DNA of 8,059 bases from Candidatus Sulfopaludibacter sp. SbA3 (GCA_945865705.1 CAMBEY010000127.1:1-8059); one strand, 5' to 3'; counted from the stretch's first letter, positions 1-6,741 are shown. Translations and numbers: made by a program. Notes: generated by a model not told the origin, from the letters alone.

Positions 1-264
1 CAGAGCTTTGGCGACCTGATCAGCCTGATGGCCGCCATCAGCCTGAACCTCGGCATCTTCAACCTGCTGCCCATCCCCGTGCTCGATGGCGGCATGATCC
101 TGATGCTGATGATCGAAGGCACCATCCGCCGCGACCTCAACCTGAAGCTGAAGGAGCGCGTAACGCAGGTGGGCTTCGCCTTCCTGATGCTCATCGCCGT
201 CTTCACTATCTACAACGACATCGTGAAGTCATTACCCGAGCGCTTTGAAAAATTCCTGCCCTGA
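1..264 (+). CDS. rseP: RIP zinc metalloprotease RseP (site-2 protease), C-terminal fragment
   Basis: The reading frame is open from the left edge, so this is the last 87 residues of a larger gene. Seen: the motif NLLPIPVLDGG at about residues 21-31 of the fragment. This is the second signature of site-2 intramembrane proteases; its Asp completes the zinc site whose HExxH lies upstream, outside the window. Hydrophobic stretches flank it, and a last membrane segment (VGFAFLMLIAVFTIY) precedes a short tail. Known for the family: RseP cleaves membrane-embedded anti-sigma factors and signal peptide remnants within the inner membrane. Its position just before ispG matches the dxr-rseP-ispG order of many bacteria. 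The N-terminal HExxH and PDZ domains cannot be checked here. The family call is secure; the exact substrate is unknown. Confidence 0.93.
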   Translation, partial: QSFGDLISLMAAISLNLGIFNLLPIPVLDGGMILMLMIEGTIRRDLNLKLKERVTQVGFAFLMLIAVFTIYNDIVKSLPERFEKFLP

Positions 265-287
265 GCAGGTGCACTACATAGTTCTCA

Positions 288-320
288 ACGCGGCATCTCT
301 CCGGTGCCGCGTCTTTCATT
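288..320 (+). terminator. Putative intrinsic terminator after rseP
   Basis: A perfect 8-bp inverted repeat (ACGCGGCA at 288-295 and TGCCGCGT at 305-312) with a 9-base loop is followed by the T-rich stretch CTTTCATT. It starts 24 bases after the rseP stop. The U tract is short and interrupted, so termination may be partial. If it works, ispG needs its own promoter in the remaining 75 bases. Confidence 0.55.
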
Positions 321-369
321 CCGGCTCCAAAGTGCGGTTGCAGTCAGTCCACATCCGACTTCCCTTCCA

Positions 370-397
370 TTGCAGCGCGGTTTGCGCGTGCTAAAAT
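370..397 (+). promoter_or_regulatory. Candidate ispG promoter overlapping the annotated start
   Basis: TTGCAG (370-375) and TAAAAT (392-397) are separated by 16 bases. The -10 box differs from TATAAT at one position; the -35 box keeps only TTG. The -10 overlaps the first ATG of ispG (396). A transcript from it would begin near 404, at the second ATG (405), giving a leaderless mRNA. No Shine-Dalgarno sequence is visible before either ATG. The call rests on consensus matching by eye. Confidence 0.3.
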
Positions 398-1625
398 GAT
401 CCCTATGGCGGCGATACAACGCAGAAAATCTGTGGTCAGTGAAGTCGGCGGCGTGAAGGTTGGCGGCGCGCACCCGGTCGTCGTGCAGTCGATGACCAAC
501 ACGGACACGGCGGACATCGCAGGCACCGTGAAGCAGGTGGCCGCGCTCTTTCGCGCTGGCTCAGAGTTGGTTCGCGTTACGGTCAACACCGATGAAGCCG
601 CCGCGGCCATTTCGCCCATCGTCGAGCGGCTGGAGGCGCAGGGCTTGCGCGTGCCCATCATCGGCGACTTCCACTACAACGGCCACTTGCTGCTCAAGAA
701 ATTTCCGGCCTGCGCGCAGAAGCTGGCCAAGTACCGCATCAATCCTGGCAACGTCAACATCGGCAAGAAGCACGACGACAACTTCCGCACCATGGTGGAG
801 GTCGCGCGCGACAACGGCAAGCCGGTGCGCATCGGCGTCAACTGGGGCTCGCTCGACCAGGCCCTGCTGACGCGCATGATGGATGAGAACGCCCACGCCG
901 CTGAGCCGCTGGCCGCCGATGAGGTCATGCGCCAGGCGATTGTCGAGAGCGCGCTGCGCTCCGCCGAGATGGCCGAGCAGTACGGACTGCCGCACAACTC
1001 CATCATCCTCAGCGCGAAAGTATCAAGCGCGCAAAATCTGATTGATGTCTACCGCATGTTGGCGCCGCGCTGCGATTACCCGCTGCATCTCGGCCTCACC
1101 GAAGCGGGGATGGGCAGCAAGGGCATCGTGGCCTCGACCGCCGCGATGGGCATCCTGCTGCAAGACGGCATCGGCGACACCATCCGCGTCTCGCTCACGC
1201 CCGCGCCGAACGGCGACCGCACCGAGGAAGTGATCGTCGCGCAGCAGATTTTGCAATCACTAGAAATCCGCAGCTTCACGCCGCAAGTCAGCGCCTGCCC
1301 CGGCTGCGGACGCACCACATCCACATTTTTCCAGGAGATGGCCCAACAGATTGAGTCCTACCTGCGCGAGCAGATGCCCGTCTGGAAATCGCAGTATCCC
1401 GGCGTGGAAGACCTGCACGTCGCCGTGATGGGCTGCATCGTCAACGGCCCCGGCGAATCCAAGCACGCACACATCGGCATCTCGCTCCCCGGCACCTTCG
1501 AAGACCCTGTCGCACCGGTCTACGCCGACGGCCGCCTACTGGTAACCCTGCGCGGCGACACCATCGTCCCCGAGTTCATCAAAATACTGAACACCTACGT
1601 CAAGTCGCACTACAAAGCAATTTAG
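396..1625 (+). CDS. ispG: 4-hydroxy-3-methylbut-2-en-1-yl diphosphate synthase (flavodoxin/ferredoxin), IspG/GcpE
   Basis: IspG is a cytoplasmic [4Fe-4S] enzyme. It reductively opens methylerythritol cyclodiphosphate to HMBPP, the penultimate step of the MEP isoprenoid pathway. The 409-residue product has the N-terminal TIM-barrel signature VVVQSMTNTDTAD (about 28-40), the barrel motif GDFHYNGHLLL (about 90-100) and YRINPGNVNIG (about 113-123). The C-terminal cluster domain has ACPGCGRTT, with Cys301 and Cys304, and GCIVNGPGES, with Cys347 and Glu354. These four are the expected cluster ligands. The spacing 3/43/7 equals that of the Thermus enzyme (as remembered: C297, C300, C343, E350) rather than the shorter E. 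coli form. The start is uncertain: ATG at 396 gives MIPMAAIQRRK, ATG at 405 gives MAAIQRRK, and neither has a clear ribosome binding site. The gene is complete and converges on the FRG gene with only 24 bases between them. Function is near certain. Confidence 0.98.
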   Translation: MIPMAAIQRRKSVVSEVGGVKVGGAHPVVVQSMTNTDTADIAGTVKQVAALFRAGSELVRVTVNTDEAAAAISPIVERLEAQGLRVPIIGDFHYNGHLLLKKFPACAQKLAKYRINPGNVNIGKKHDDNFRTMVEVARDNGKPVRIGVNWGSLDQALLTRMMDENAHAAEPLAADEVMRQAIVESALRSAEMAEQYGLPHNSIILSAKVSSAQNLIDVYRMLAPRCDYPLHLGLTEAGMGSKGIVASTAAMGILLQDGIGDTIRVSLTPAPNGDRTEEVIVAQQILQSLEIRSFTPQVSACPGCGRTTSTFFQEMAQQIESYLREQMPVWKSQYPGVEDLHVAVMGCIVNGPGESKHAHIGISLPGTFEDPVAPVYADGRLLVTLRGDTIVPEFIKILNTYVKSHYKAI

Positions 1626-1649
1626 TTGCGCTGAATTGGAGAAGATCGG

Positions 1650-2486
1650 TCATTCTTCGTGAAGGTCCAGTTCCCGGATTGCCAGAGTATCCATCAGGCT
1701 CTCCTGCGTTGCAAAAAGCGAGAAGGCATTAAAATCCTGGGCATCCAGTTTCCTCAGAACTTTTATACGCTCTGTTGCAGGTAATACAAACTTCAACAGA
1801 GCATCTTGTTCAAAAACCGGCACAAGATCGGGCTGTGATGTATTCGGCGCAAAAGCTTCTTCATGGGGAATACACATGCATTCAGCGACGGTCCACCGCA
1901 GGCACATTGTATATGACGCTTGCTGAAGGTTATGCCTTGGGTGAGTAATAACATTTGGGCCTAGGTATTTAATAAATGGATGCACCGAGCCATTGGCATA
2001 GAGTCCTGCCGGACTTTGCTGGTAAACGCAAATCGCAACCGCATCACTCTTTGGTTTACTGAAAGCGAAAAAGGCAGCGATGTCTTCGGAAAAAGTCCAG
2101 TCGAGAAGTGGTGAAGGGAAGCCGTGGTGTCTCAGGTACGCCATGTAGCTGTACTCTCCCTGTGTGGGGGTTCCATTCGGGCGGAAGATGGAATCATAGC
2201 TCGTCGAAAAATCAAAAGGGGCTCTCAAGTTCCATTTCCCGTAGTCAAGGTTTTCGATCTTTGAAAGAATTCGGTGGATCAGCTCATAGTAGTCCATTAA
2301 GGCCATCCTCGTGCGGCCTGCTCGTTCCAGCGTAGTGCTGAGGTTCCAGCTTGAATTTTCTTGCCCGCGAAATAGAAACTCTGACGGTCGTAGCACGCCA
2401 TTTTCGACTCGTTTTTGTCTCTCTGCGCGCAGCGTTGCAATCCGCTCTTCAAACAGTTCCCAGGTTTGCAACTTGATTTCTTCCAT
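1650..2486 (-). CDS. FRG domain-containing protein
   Basis: This 278-residue soluble protein has no signal peptide or membrane segment. The N-terminal part carries the eponymous FRG motif at residues 39-41 (EFLFRGQENSSWNLSTTLER). The second family signature is LRHHGFPSPLLDWT around residues 118-131, corresponding to the usual QHxGxPTRLLDWT, followed by an AAFFAF helix. A third conserved patch, HNLQQASYTMCL, surrounds Gln188-Gln189, where many members have QxGxF. Known: the FRG domain (Pfam PF08867) lacks an established biochemical activity and is scattered across bacteria and phages, often in accessory regions. The start is supported by AGGAG ten bases before the ATG. The gene is clearly AT-richer than its flanks (23 G+C in the 60 bases at 1921-1980, the low end), which suggests transfer. 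It is divergent from the AbrB-like gene. A toxin or defence role is possible but is inference only. Confidence 0.88.
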   Translation of the reverse strand: MEEIKLQTWELFEERIATLRAERQKRVENGVLRPSEFLFRGQENSSWNLSTTLERAGRTRMALMDYYELIHRILSKIENLDYGKWNLRAPFDFSTSYDSIFRPNGTPTQGEYSYMAYLRHHGFPSPLLDWTFSEDIAAFFAFSKPKSDAVAICVYQQSPAGLYANGSVHPFIKYLGPNVITHPRHNLQQASYTMCLRWTVAECMCIPHEEAFAPNTSQPDLVPVFEQDALLKFVLPATERIKVLRKLDAQDFNAFSLFATQESLMDTLAIRELDLHEE

Positions 2487-2524
2487 ACGTTTCAGACTCC
2501 TATATTTCCTTAAAATCCTGCCTG

Positions 2525-2530
2525 ATTATA
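2525..2530 (-). promoter_or_regulatory. Candidate -10 box of the FRG gene
   Basis: On the minus strand this hexamer is an exact TATAAT, 38 bases before the FRG start codon, with AGGAG between them at a suitable place. No good TTGACA-like -35 box lies 16-18 bases upstream. The hexamer sits in ATTATATGAT (2525-2534), an imperfect palindrome in the 116-base divergent gap, so a regulator, possibly the adjacent AbrB-like protein, could act here. No convincing plus-strand promoter was seen in the same gap. Confidence 0.4.
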
Positions 2531-2602
2531 TGATGTGGTTACGAATCTTGTTGGTAATACGCGAAGAGGCTCGGCGGGTCGTTTCATTTTCTGGAGGTAA
2601 GA

Positions 2603-2962
2603 ATGGAAGTGTTGACAATTTCAAAGCGAGGCGCGGTGCGGATTCCTGTTGAAATTCGGCAGAAGTACGGGTGGAAGCCGGGGACTGAACTTTTGTTTGT
2701 TGACCGAGGTGAATCTATCAACATTTTGCCAAAGAGTCAGGATTCAGTTGGGCGTGGGTTCGGACTTCCTGATCGTCGCCGAAAGACCAGCACGAAATCG
2801 AAGACGGACTTATTGGTGCGAGCGCATGCTAAGGAAGTAAGGGACGATAGCAAGCGAATCGCACGGAAAAGGCCCACGGTGAGAAAAGCGCTCACCGTGG
2901 CTACCAAATATGCTCAACGCTTACGCGGTCAGGCCCGGCAGGCGGCCGGTGGAGTCGCCTAG
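2603..2962 (+). CDS. AbrB/MazE/SpoVT-type swapped-hairpin DNA-binding protein with basic C-terminal extension
   Basis: Residues 1-43 form a typical AbrB-like domain: MEVLTISKRGAVRIPVEIRQ, then YGWKPGTELLFVDRGESINILP. The G-x-V-x-IP core followed by the GxELLF strand is what MazE/VapB-type antitoxins and AbrB regulators use to dimerise and bind DNA. Residues 44-119 match no family I recognise. They are strongly basic (22 Lys/Arg against 6 Asp/Glu in 76 residues) and include DRRRKTSTKSK and RIARKR. The start is well supported by GGAGG at 2593-2597, five bases before the ATG. The last 42 bases overlap the 3' end of the convergent DUF1552 gene, and the frame runs through that operon's terminator-like hairpin, so the tail may be read-through of an older, shorter gene. 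No PIN or MazF-like toxin follows, so it is an orphan antitoxin-like gene or a regulator. The domain call is firm; its role is unknown. Confidence 0.8.
   Translation: MEVLTISKRGAVRIPVEIRQKYGWKPGTELLFVDRGESINILPKSQDSVGRGFGLPDRRRKTSTKSKTDLLVRAHAKEVRDDSKRIARKRPTVRKALTVATKYAQRLRGQARQAAGGVA
2865..2900 (-). terminator. Putative intrinsic terminator of the DUF1592-DUF1552 operon
   Basis: A perfect 10-bp inverted repeat (CCACGGTGAG at 2874-2883, CTCACCGTGG at 2891-2900) has a 7-base loop. Read on the minus strand it begins 20 bases after the DUF1552 stop and is followed by GCC then TTTT, a weak U tract. On the plus strand no T run follows, so it serves the minus-strand operon. It lies inside the coding frame of the convergent AbrB-like gene. 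Confidence 0.6.
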
Positions 2963-4288
2963 CGTGTCCAGTTTGATTCCCAACTGATCGAACAGTGTGA
3001 GATACAGGTTGGCCAGCGGCGTGGCTTGCGGGTAGCGGACGTGGTGGCCGGCTTTCAGCTTGGCTACTTTGCCGCCCAGGACGATCATGGGCAGGTTGTC
3101 GTGCAGATGCAGGTTGCCGTCGCTGATGGCGCTGCCGAAGACGACCATCGTGCGGTCGAGCAGCGACGAGTCGCCGTCGGGCGTGGCGGCCATTTTGTCG
3201 AGGAAGTAAGCGAAGCTGGCCATGTGGTGCAAGTTGATCTTCAGGACTTTCGCCACCTTCACGGGATCGCCGTTGTGATGCGTCAGCGGGTGATGCGGGT
3301 CGCCGACGCCGATCTCCGGATAGGCCTTGGCGCTCTGCTCGCGCGCCAGCATGGTGGAAGAGACGCGGGTCATATCAGTCTGGAAAGCGAGTATCTGCAT
3401 GTCGAACATCAGACGCGAATATTCGGCGTAGGTCTCCGGCACGCCCAGCGGGCGCTCGATGCGCGGCAGCTCGCGCGCGGATTGCTCTTCGGCCATCCCG
3501 ATGCGGCGCTCCACGTCGCGCACCGCTTCCAGATACTGATCCATCTTCTGCTTGTCGGTGGAGTTCAAGCCGGTCAGCATGGCCTTGGCGTCGCTGATGA
3601 CGGAGTCGAGAATGCTGCGGTTCTGGCGCAGACGCGCGAGGCGCGCCGCCGGGTCGAGCGAATCAGTGTCGCCGAACAGGCGCTCGAACACCGCGCGCGG
3701 CTCGGTCTCCATGGGCATGGGCGTAGTCGGATTGCGCCAGGAGATGGTGTTCAGATACGCGCAACTATACCCGGCCTCACAGGTCCCCACCAACTCGCCT
3801 TCGAAGGCCAGCTCGAGCGACGGCAGTTGCGTCTTCTTGCCAAACTCCTGCGCAGCAATCTGGTCGACAGTGGTGCCCGCTTCCAAATCCGCGCCCTCGG
3901 TCTTCCTGGGATGCGCGCAGGAGAGAAACACGGCGCTCGCGCGTGAATGATTTCCAACTGCACCCTCGCCGGGCAGCAGTGCGTCGGCGTTGCGCAGCGC
4001 CAGGCCGCTCAACATCACCATGCGTTCTTTGTACGCGGCGATGGGCTCCAGGATGGGAGTCAGCGCGTAACCCGCGCCTTCGGCGGCGGGGGTCCACTTG
4101 TCCATGCACATGCCGGTGGGCGAGTAGATGACGGCCAGCCGCGTTGCGGCGTCCGCGTCGTTCACGGCGGCGAATGCAGGCGTCATGCCATCCAGCAACG
4201 GAAGCGCCAGCGTGGCACCGACGCCGCGCAGAAACGTTCGGCGCGGAATCGACTTCTTGAAAATCATTGCGGTCGCATTATTGCTCAT
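2921..4288 (-). CDS. DUF1552 (HXXSHH-type) protein, Tat-exported
   Basis: The product has 455 residues. Its N-terminus is a twin-arginine signal: PRRTFLRG (Arg16-Arg17), a hydrophobic core (VGATLALPLL), then a likely cleavage after the AFA that precedes AVNDAD. It should therefore fold in the cytoplasm, perhaps with a cofactor, and be exported by Tat. The body matches DUF1552 (Pfam PF07586, named for an HXXSHH motif). The motif here is HPLTHH at residues 333-338, with Thr in place of Ser. Other family-like stretches are AVIYSPTGMCMDKWTP, NHSRASAVFLSCAHP and VVFGSAISDGNLHLHDNLP. The biochemical activity is unknown. The ATG overlaps the stop of the upstream DUF1592 gene by four bases (ATGA), so translation is probably coupled. 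GAGGAGG lies 11 bases upstream, rather far. A second ATG at 4267 (Met8) would still keep the Tat motif. The family call is firm; function is open. Confidence 0.93.
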   Translation of the reverse strand: MSNNATAMIFKKSIPRRTFLRGVGATLALPLLDGMTPAFAAVNDADAATRLAVIYSPTGMCMDKWTPAAEGAGYALTPILEPIAAYKERMVMLSGLALRNADALLPGEGAVGNHSRASAVFLSCAHPRKTEGADLEAGTTVDQIAAQEFGKKTQLPSLELAFEGELVGTCEAGYSCAYLNTISWRNPTTPMPMETEPRAVFERLFGDTDSLDPAARLARLRQNRSILDSVISDAKAMLTGLNSTDKQKMDQYLEAVRDVERRIGMAEEQSARELPRIERPLGVPETYAEYSRLMFDMQILAFQTDMTRVSSTMLAREQSAKAYPEIGVGDPHHPLTHHNGDPVKVAKVLKINLHHMASFAYFLDKMAATPDGDSSLLDRTMVVFGSAISDGNLHLHDNLPMIVLGGKVAKLKAGHHVRYPQATPLANLYLTLFDQLGIKLDTLGDSTGRLPGLTA

Positions 4289-6735
4289 GGTTGCGCGGAC
4301 CTCCTCATCTGAAACGGAACACTCTTGACGATGCCCATGATGATCGACGACCAGCGATAGTCGCCGGGCGCGGCGGCGCGCACGATCGAGCGCACGGCGG
4401 GCATGTCGTTATACTCGATGCCGCGGCCCAGCGCGTATGTCATCAGCTTGCGCGTGGTAGCGGAGACCACTTCGTCACCGCGGCTGACGAGCAGAGCGCG
4501 CAACTCGACAGGGCCGGAAAATTTCGCGCCGTCGGGCAGCACGCCGGAAGTATCAATTTTCCCCGAGCCAGAAGTCGTGCGGAAACGGCCGATGGCGTCG
4601 AAGTTCTCGAGCGCAAAGCCCAGCGGGTCCATGCGCGAGTGGCATCCATAGCAGGCCGGATTCTTGCGGTGCTGCTCCATCGAATCGCGCACTGAAAGCG
4701 CCTGGCCGCCTTCGTCCTCCACTTTCAGCGACGGCACGGCGTCGGGCGGAGACGGCGGCGGCGCGCCGAGAATGTTCTCCAGCACCCACTTGCCGCGGAA
4801 GGTAGGCGAGGTGCGATTGGGATACGAGGTCACTGTAAGGATGGATCCCTGCCCCACCAGCCCCATGCGATTGGGGTCAGTGAGTTTGACGCGGCGGAAG
4901 TGGCTCCCGTAGACGCCGGAAACGCCGTAGTGCCGCGCCAGCCGCTCATTGAGGAAAGTGTAGTCGGCGCGCATCAGGTCCAGCACGCTGCGATCCTCGC
5001 GCAACATGCTCTCAAAGAACATGCGCGTCTCTGTGCGAAACGCGGCGCGCATGTTTTCGTCGAACTCGGGAAAGACCTCCGGGTCCGGTACGATCTTCTC
5101 CATGTTGCGCAGGTAGAGCCACTGTCCGGCGAAGTTGCTGATCAACGCTTCGGAGCGCGCGTCGGTCAGCATGCGCCGGACCTGCTGCTCCAGCACCTTG
5201 GGGTCTTTCAGCTTGCCCTGCTCCGCGAGTTTCAGCAAAGCCTCATCCGGCCCGGCGGACCACAGGAAGAATGACAGGCGCGAGGCCAGCTCCAGATCGC
5301 TGATGCGATACGGCGCGCCGGGCGCGATACCCACCGGATCGCTCTCCTGACGGAACAAAAACTGCGGCGCGACGAGTAGGCGGCGCAGCGACATGGCGAT
5401 GCCGGACTCAAACGCGTTGCCGTTGGCAGGAGTTTCCTTGCGGCCCGCTTCGTAGAAATCCATGAGCGTCTGCACTTCGTTCTCGGCAACCGGACGGCGA
5501 TAGGCAAGCCGCGCCAGGCGCGAGAGAATCTGCTTCGCGCAGCCGGTCTCTTCTTCAGTCTTGGCAGGCTTGCAAGAAAGTATTGCCTTGCGACTGGCCG
5601 TATCCCCTGACCCGGTGGCGGTGATCGGGCCGGTGATGAAGACGTAGCCAATTCCCGGCAGGTCGTCGACCTGCCCGTATTGCGCGCCTGCCAGCTTGCG
5701 GCGGAAGGTTCCCTCCGGCAGTCCCGACTTGGTCAGGAAGGAAACGCTGATCACGCGCTTGCCCGCCTTGGCAGGGAAACGGAACACCAGCCCCGCATCG
5801 GCTGTGCGCTCGTAGCTTTCATCCTCCCCGCCCGCCGGCTTGTCGTAATCCTGTCCGCCGTAAGCAACTGGCTCGCCTGACCTGCCGCCGTTGGTGGGGC
5901 CGCCGCCAACGGTAAACGTATTAAGTTTTGCGCCGTCAAGGCGAACATCCATCTGGTGCGGCTGCATCAGGCCGATGATGTCATGAACGCGGTCGCGCGC
6001 CAGACGGACCTTCAATTCGTATTCGCCATCTACGGGAAAGTAATGCTCCACGCCCAGGCCGCCGCGCGATCCGAACGGGACCAGCTCACCAGCGCGCTCA
6101 TCCTGAATCATGCGCGTGGACACGGAGTAGGCTTCCATCTCGGGGCGCATCGTGGTATCGCCGAGCGCGGTGCGGACGATCTTGCCCGCCGCGGTCAGGT
6201 AGCGCTCGAAGAGTGTGGGAGAGACAGTCAGCACGTCGCCGATGTTGTCGAAGCCGTAGCTCGCGTCGTCGTTGGGCAGCAGCCGCTCGGCGTTGACATC
6301 GAGACCGAGCAGGTCGCGGATGGCGTTGGCATACTCCGCGCGATTCAGCCGATGCAGCGCGGGACGGCCCGGATCGGGGCGAGCGGCGCCGGCGCGATCG
6401 AGTTCGCCTTCCAGATAATTTGCAAATGCCGTGTATGTGGCCTGATCGGGACGCGGCGCGCCGGGCGGCGGCATGGTGGCCGTCTTAATTTTGATGAGAA
6501 CTTTCTCGAAGTCCTGAGCATGCTCGCCGACGCGATCGAAATCCTTGCCCGTGAGGACGAACTCCGCCGTGTGCAGCTTCTCGTTGTGGCAAGTGACGCA
6601 GTACTTATTGGAGAGCGCCGTGTAGGCCGCGCCCGGAGATGCGGGAGCGGGTGTCTGCGCCACGGAAATACATGGCGCGGCACAGATTAATCCGGCAAAT
6701 ACGGCACGCCGCAGCAGATTCAGTGGAGCGTCCAA
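4285..6735 (-). CDS. DUF1592/DUF1588/DUF1585/DUF1587/DUF1595 family secreted cytochrome c-like protein
   Basis: The product has 816 residues. A Sec signal (LLRRAVFAGLICAAPCISVAQ) leads to a first c-type haem motif, CVTCH (Cys46, Cys49, His50). Next comes DUF1587 (LHRLNRAEYANAIRDLLGLD, from residue 127 to about 190). Residues about 210-375 look beta-rich (DGEYELKVRLARD, MDVRLDGAKLNTF, KAGKRVISVSFL), like a carbohydrate-binding-type sandwich, though this is not proven. DUF1595 follows, with Cys388, Cys399 and SRLARLAYRRP. DUF1592 starts near Tyr476 (YRISDLELASRLSFFLW) and runs to about 615. DUF1588, about 620-720, carries the second haem motif CYGCH (Cys695, Cys698, His699) and RMDPLGFALENFDAIG. 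DUF1585 ends the protein. This is the usual full-length architecture, so the gene is intact. It likely acts as a periplasmic or surface dihaem redox protein; the substrate is unknown. The start is TTG at 6735: GGAGG lies six bases upstream and there is no in-frame ATG before the upstream stop. Confidence 0.94.
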   Translation of the reverse strand: MDAPLNLLRRAVFAGLICAAPCISVAQTPAPASPGAAYTALSNKYCVTCHNEKLHTAEFVLTGKDFDRVGEHAQDFEKVLIKIKTATMPPPGAPRPDQATYTAFANYLEGELDRAGAARPDPGRPALHRLNRAEYANAIRDLLGLDVNAERLLPNDDASYGFDNIGDVLTVSPTLFERYLTAAGKIVRTALGDTTMRPEMEAYSVSTRMIQDERAGELVPFGSRGGLGVEHYFPVDGEYELKVRLARDRVHDIIGLMQPHQMDVRLDGAKLNTFTVGGGPTNGGRSGEPVAYGGQDYDKPAGGEDESYERTADAGLVFRFPAKAGKRVISVSFLTKSGLPEGTFRRKLAGAQYGQVDDLPGIGYVFITGPITATGSGDTASRKAILSCKPAKTEEETGCAKQILSRLARLAYRRPVAENEVQTLMDFYEAGRKETPANGNAFESGIAMSLRRLLVAPQFLFRQESDPVGIAPGAPYRISDLELASRLSFFLWSAGPDEALLKLAEQGKLKDPKVLEQQVRRMLTDARSEALISNFAGQWLYLRNMEKIVPDPEVFPEFDENMRAAFRTETRMFFESMLREDRSVLDLMRADYTFLNERLARHYGVSGVYGSHFRRVKLTDPNRMGLVGQGSILTVTSYPNRTSPTFRGKWVLENILGAPPPSPPDAVPSLKVEDEGGQALSVRDSMEQHRKNPACYGCHSRMDPLGFALENFDAIGRFRTTSGSGKIDTSGVLPDGAKFSGPVELRALLVSRGDEVVSATTRKLMTYALGRGIEYNDMPAVRSIVRAAAPGDYRWSSIIMGIVKSVPFQMRRSAQP

Positions 6736-6741
6736 ATCCGG

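Noticed and set aside
561..995. Open frame of 144 codons on the minus strand inside ispG
   Set aside because: It is antisense to conserved IspG sequence, is His/Val/Ala-rich, and shows no start signals or motifs.
1626..1649. Possible bidirectional terminator between the convergent ispG and FRG genes
   Set aside because: In these 24 bases and the adjoining ends I found no stem longer than four or five pairs and no T run.
2311..2652. Open frame of 113 codons on the plus strand spanning the divergent FRG/AbrB gap
   Set aside because: It overlaps the FRG gene antisense and the AbrB-like gene out of frame, has no ribosome binding site, and its composition resembles neither a toxin nor a known small protein.
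2603..2962. Reading the AbrB-like gene as a complete toxin-antitoxin operon
   Set aside because: No toxin gene follows on the same strand: the next sequence is the 3' end of the convergent DUF1552 gene, and no PIN, MazF or RelE-like motif is visible in any frame there.
3026..3946. Open frame of 306 codons on the plus strand opposite the DUF1552 gene
   Set aside because: It is antisense to a well-supported gene, has low-complexity Arg/His/Val/Gly-rich content typical of GC-rich antisense frames, and matches no family I recognise.
5956..6690. Open frame of 244 codons on the plus strand opposite the DUF1592 gene
   Set aside because: The opposite strand encodes the haem motif and the DUF1587 domain. 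This frame is an antisense by-product of high third-position GC.
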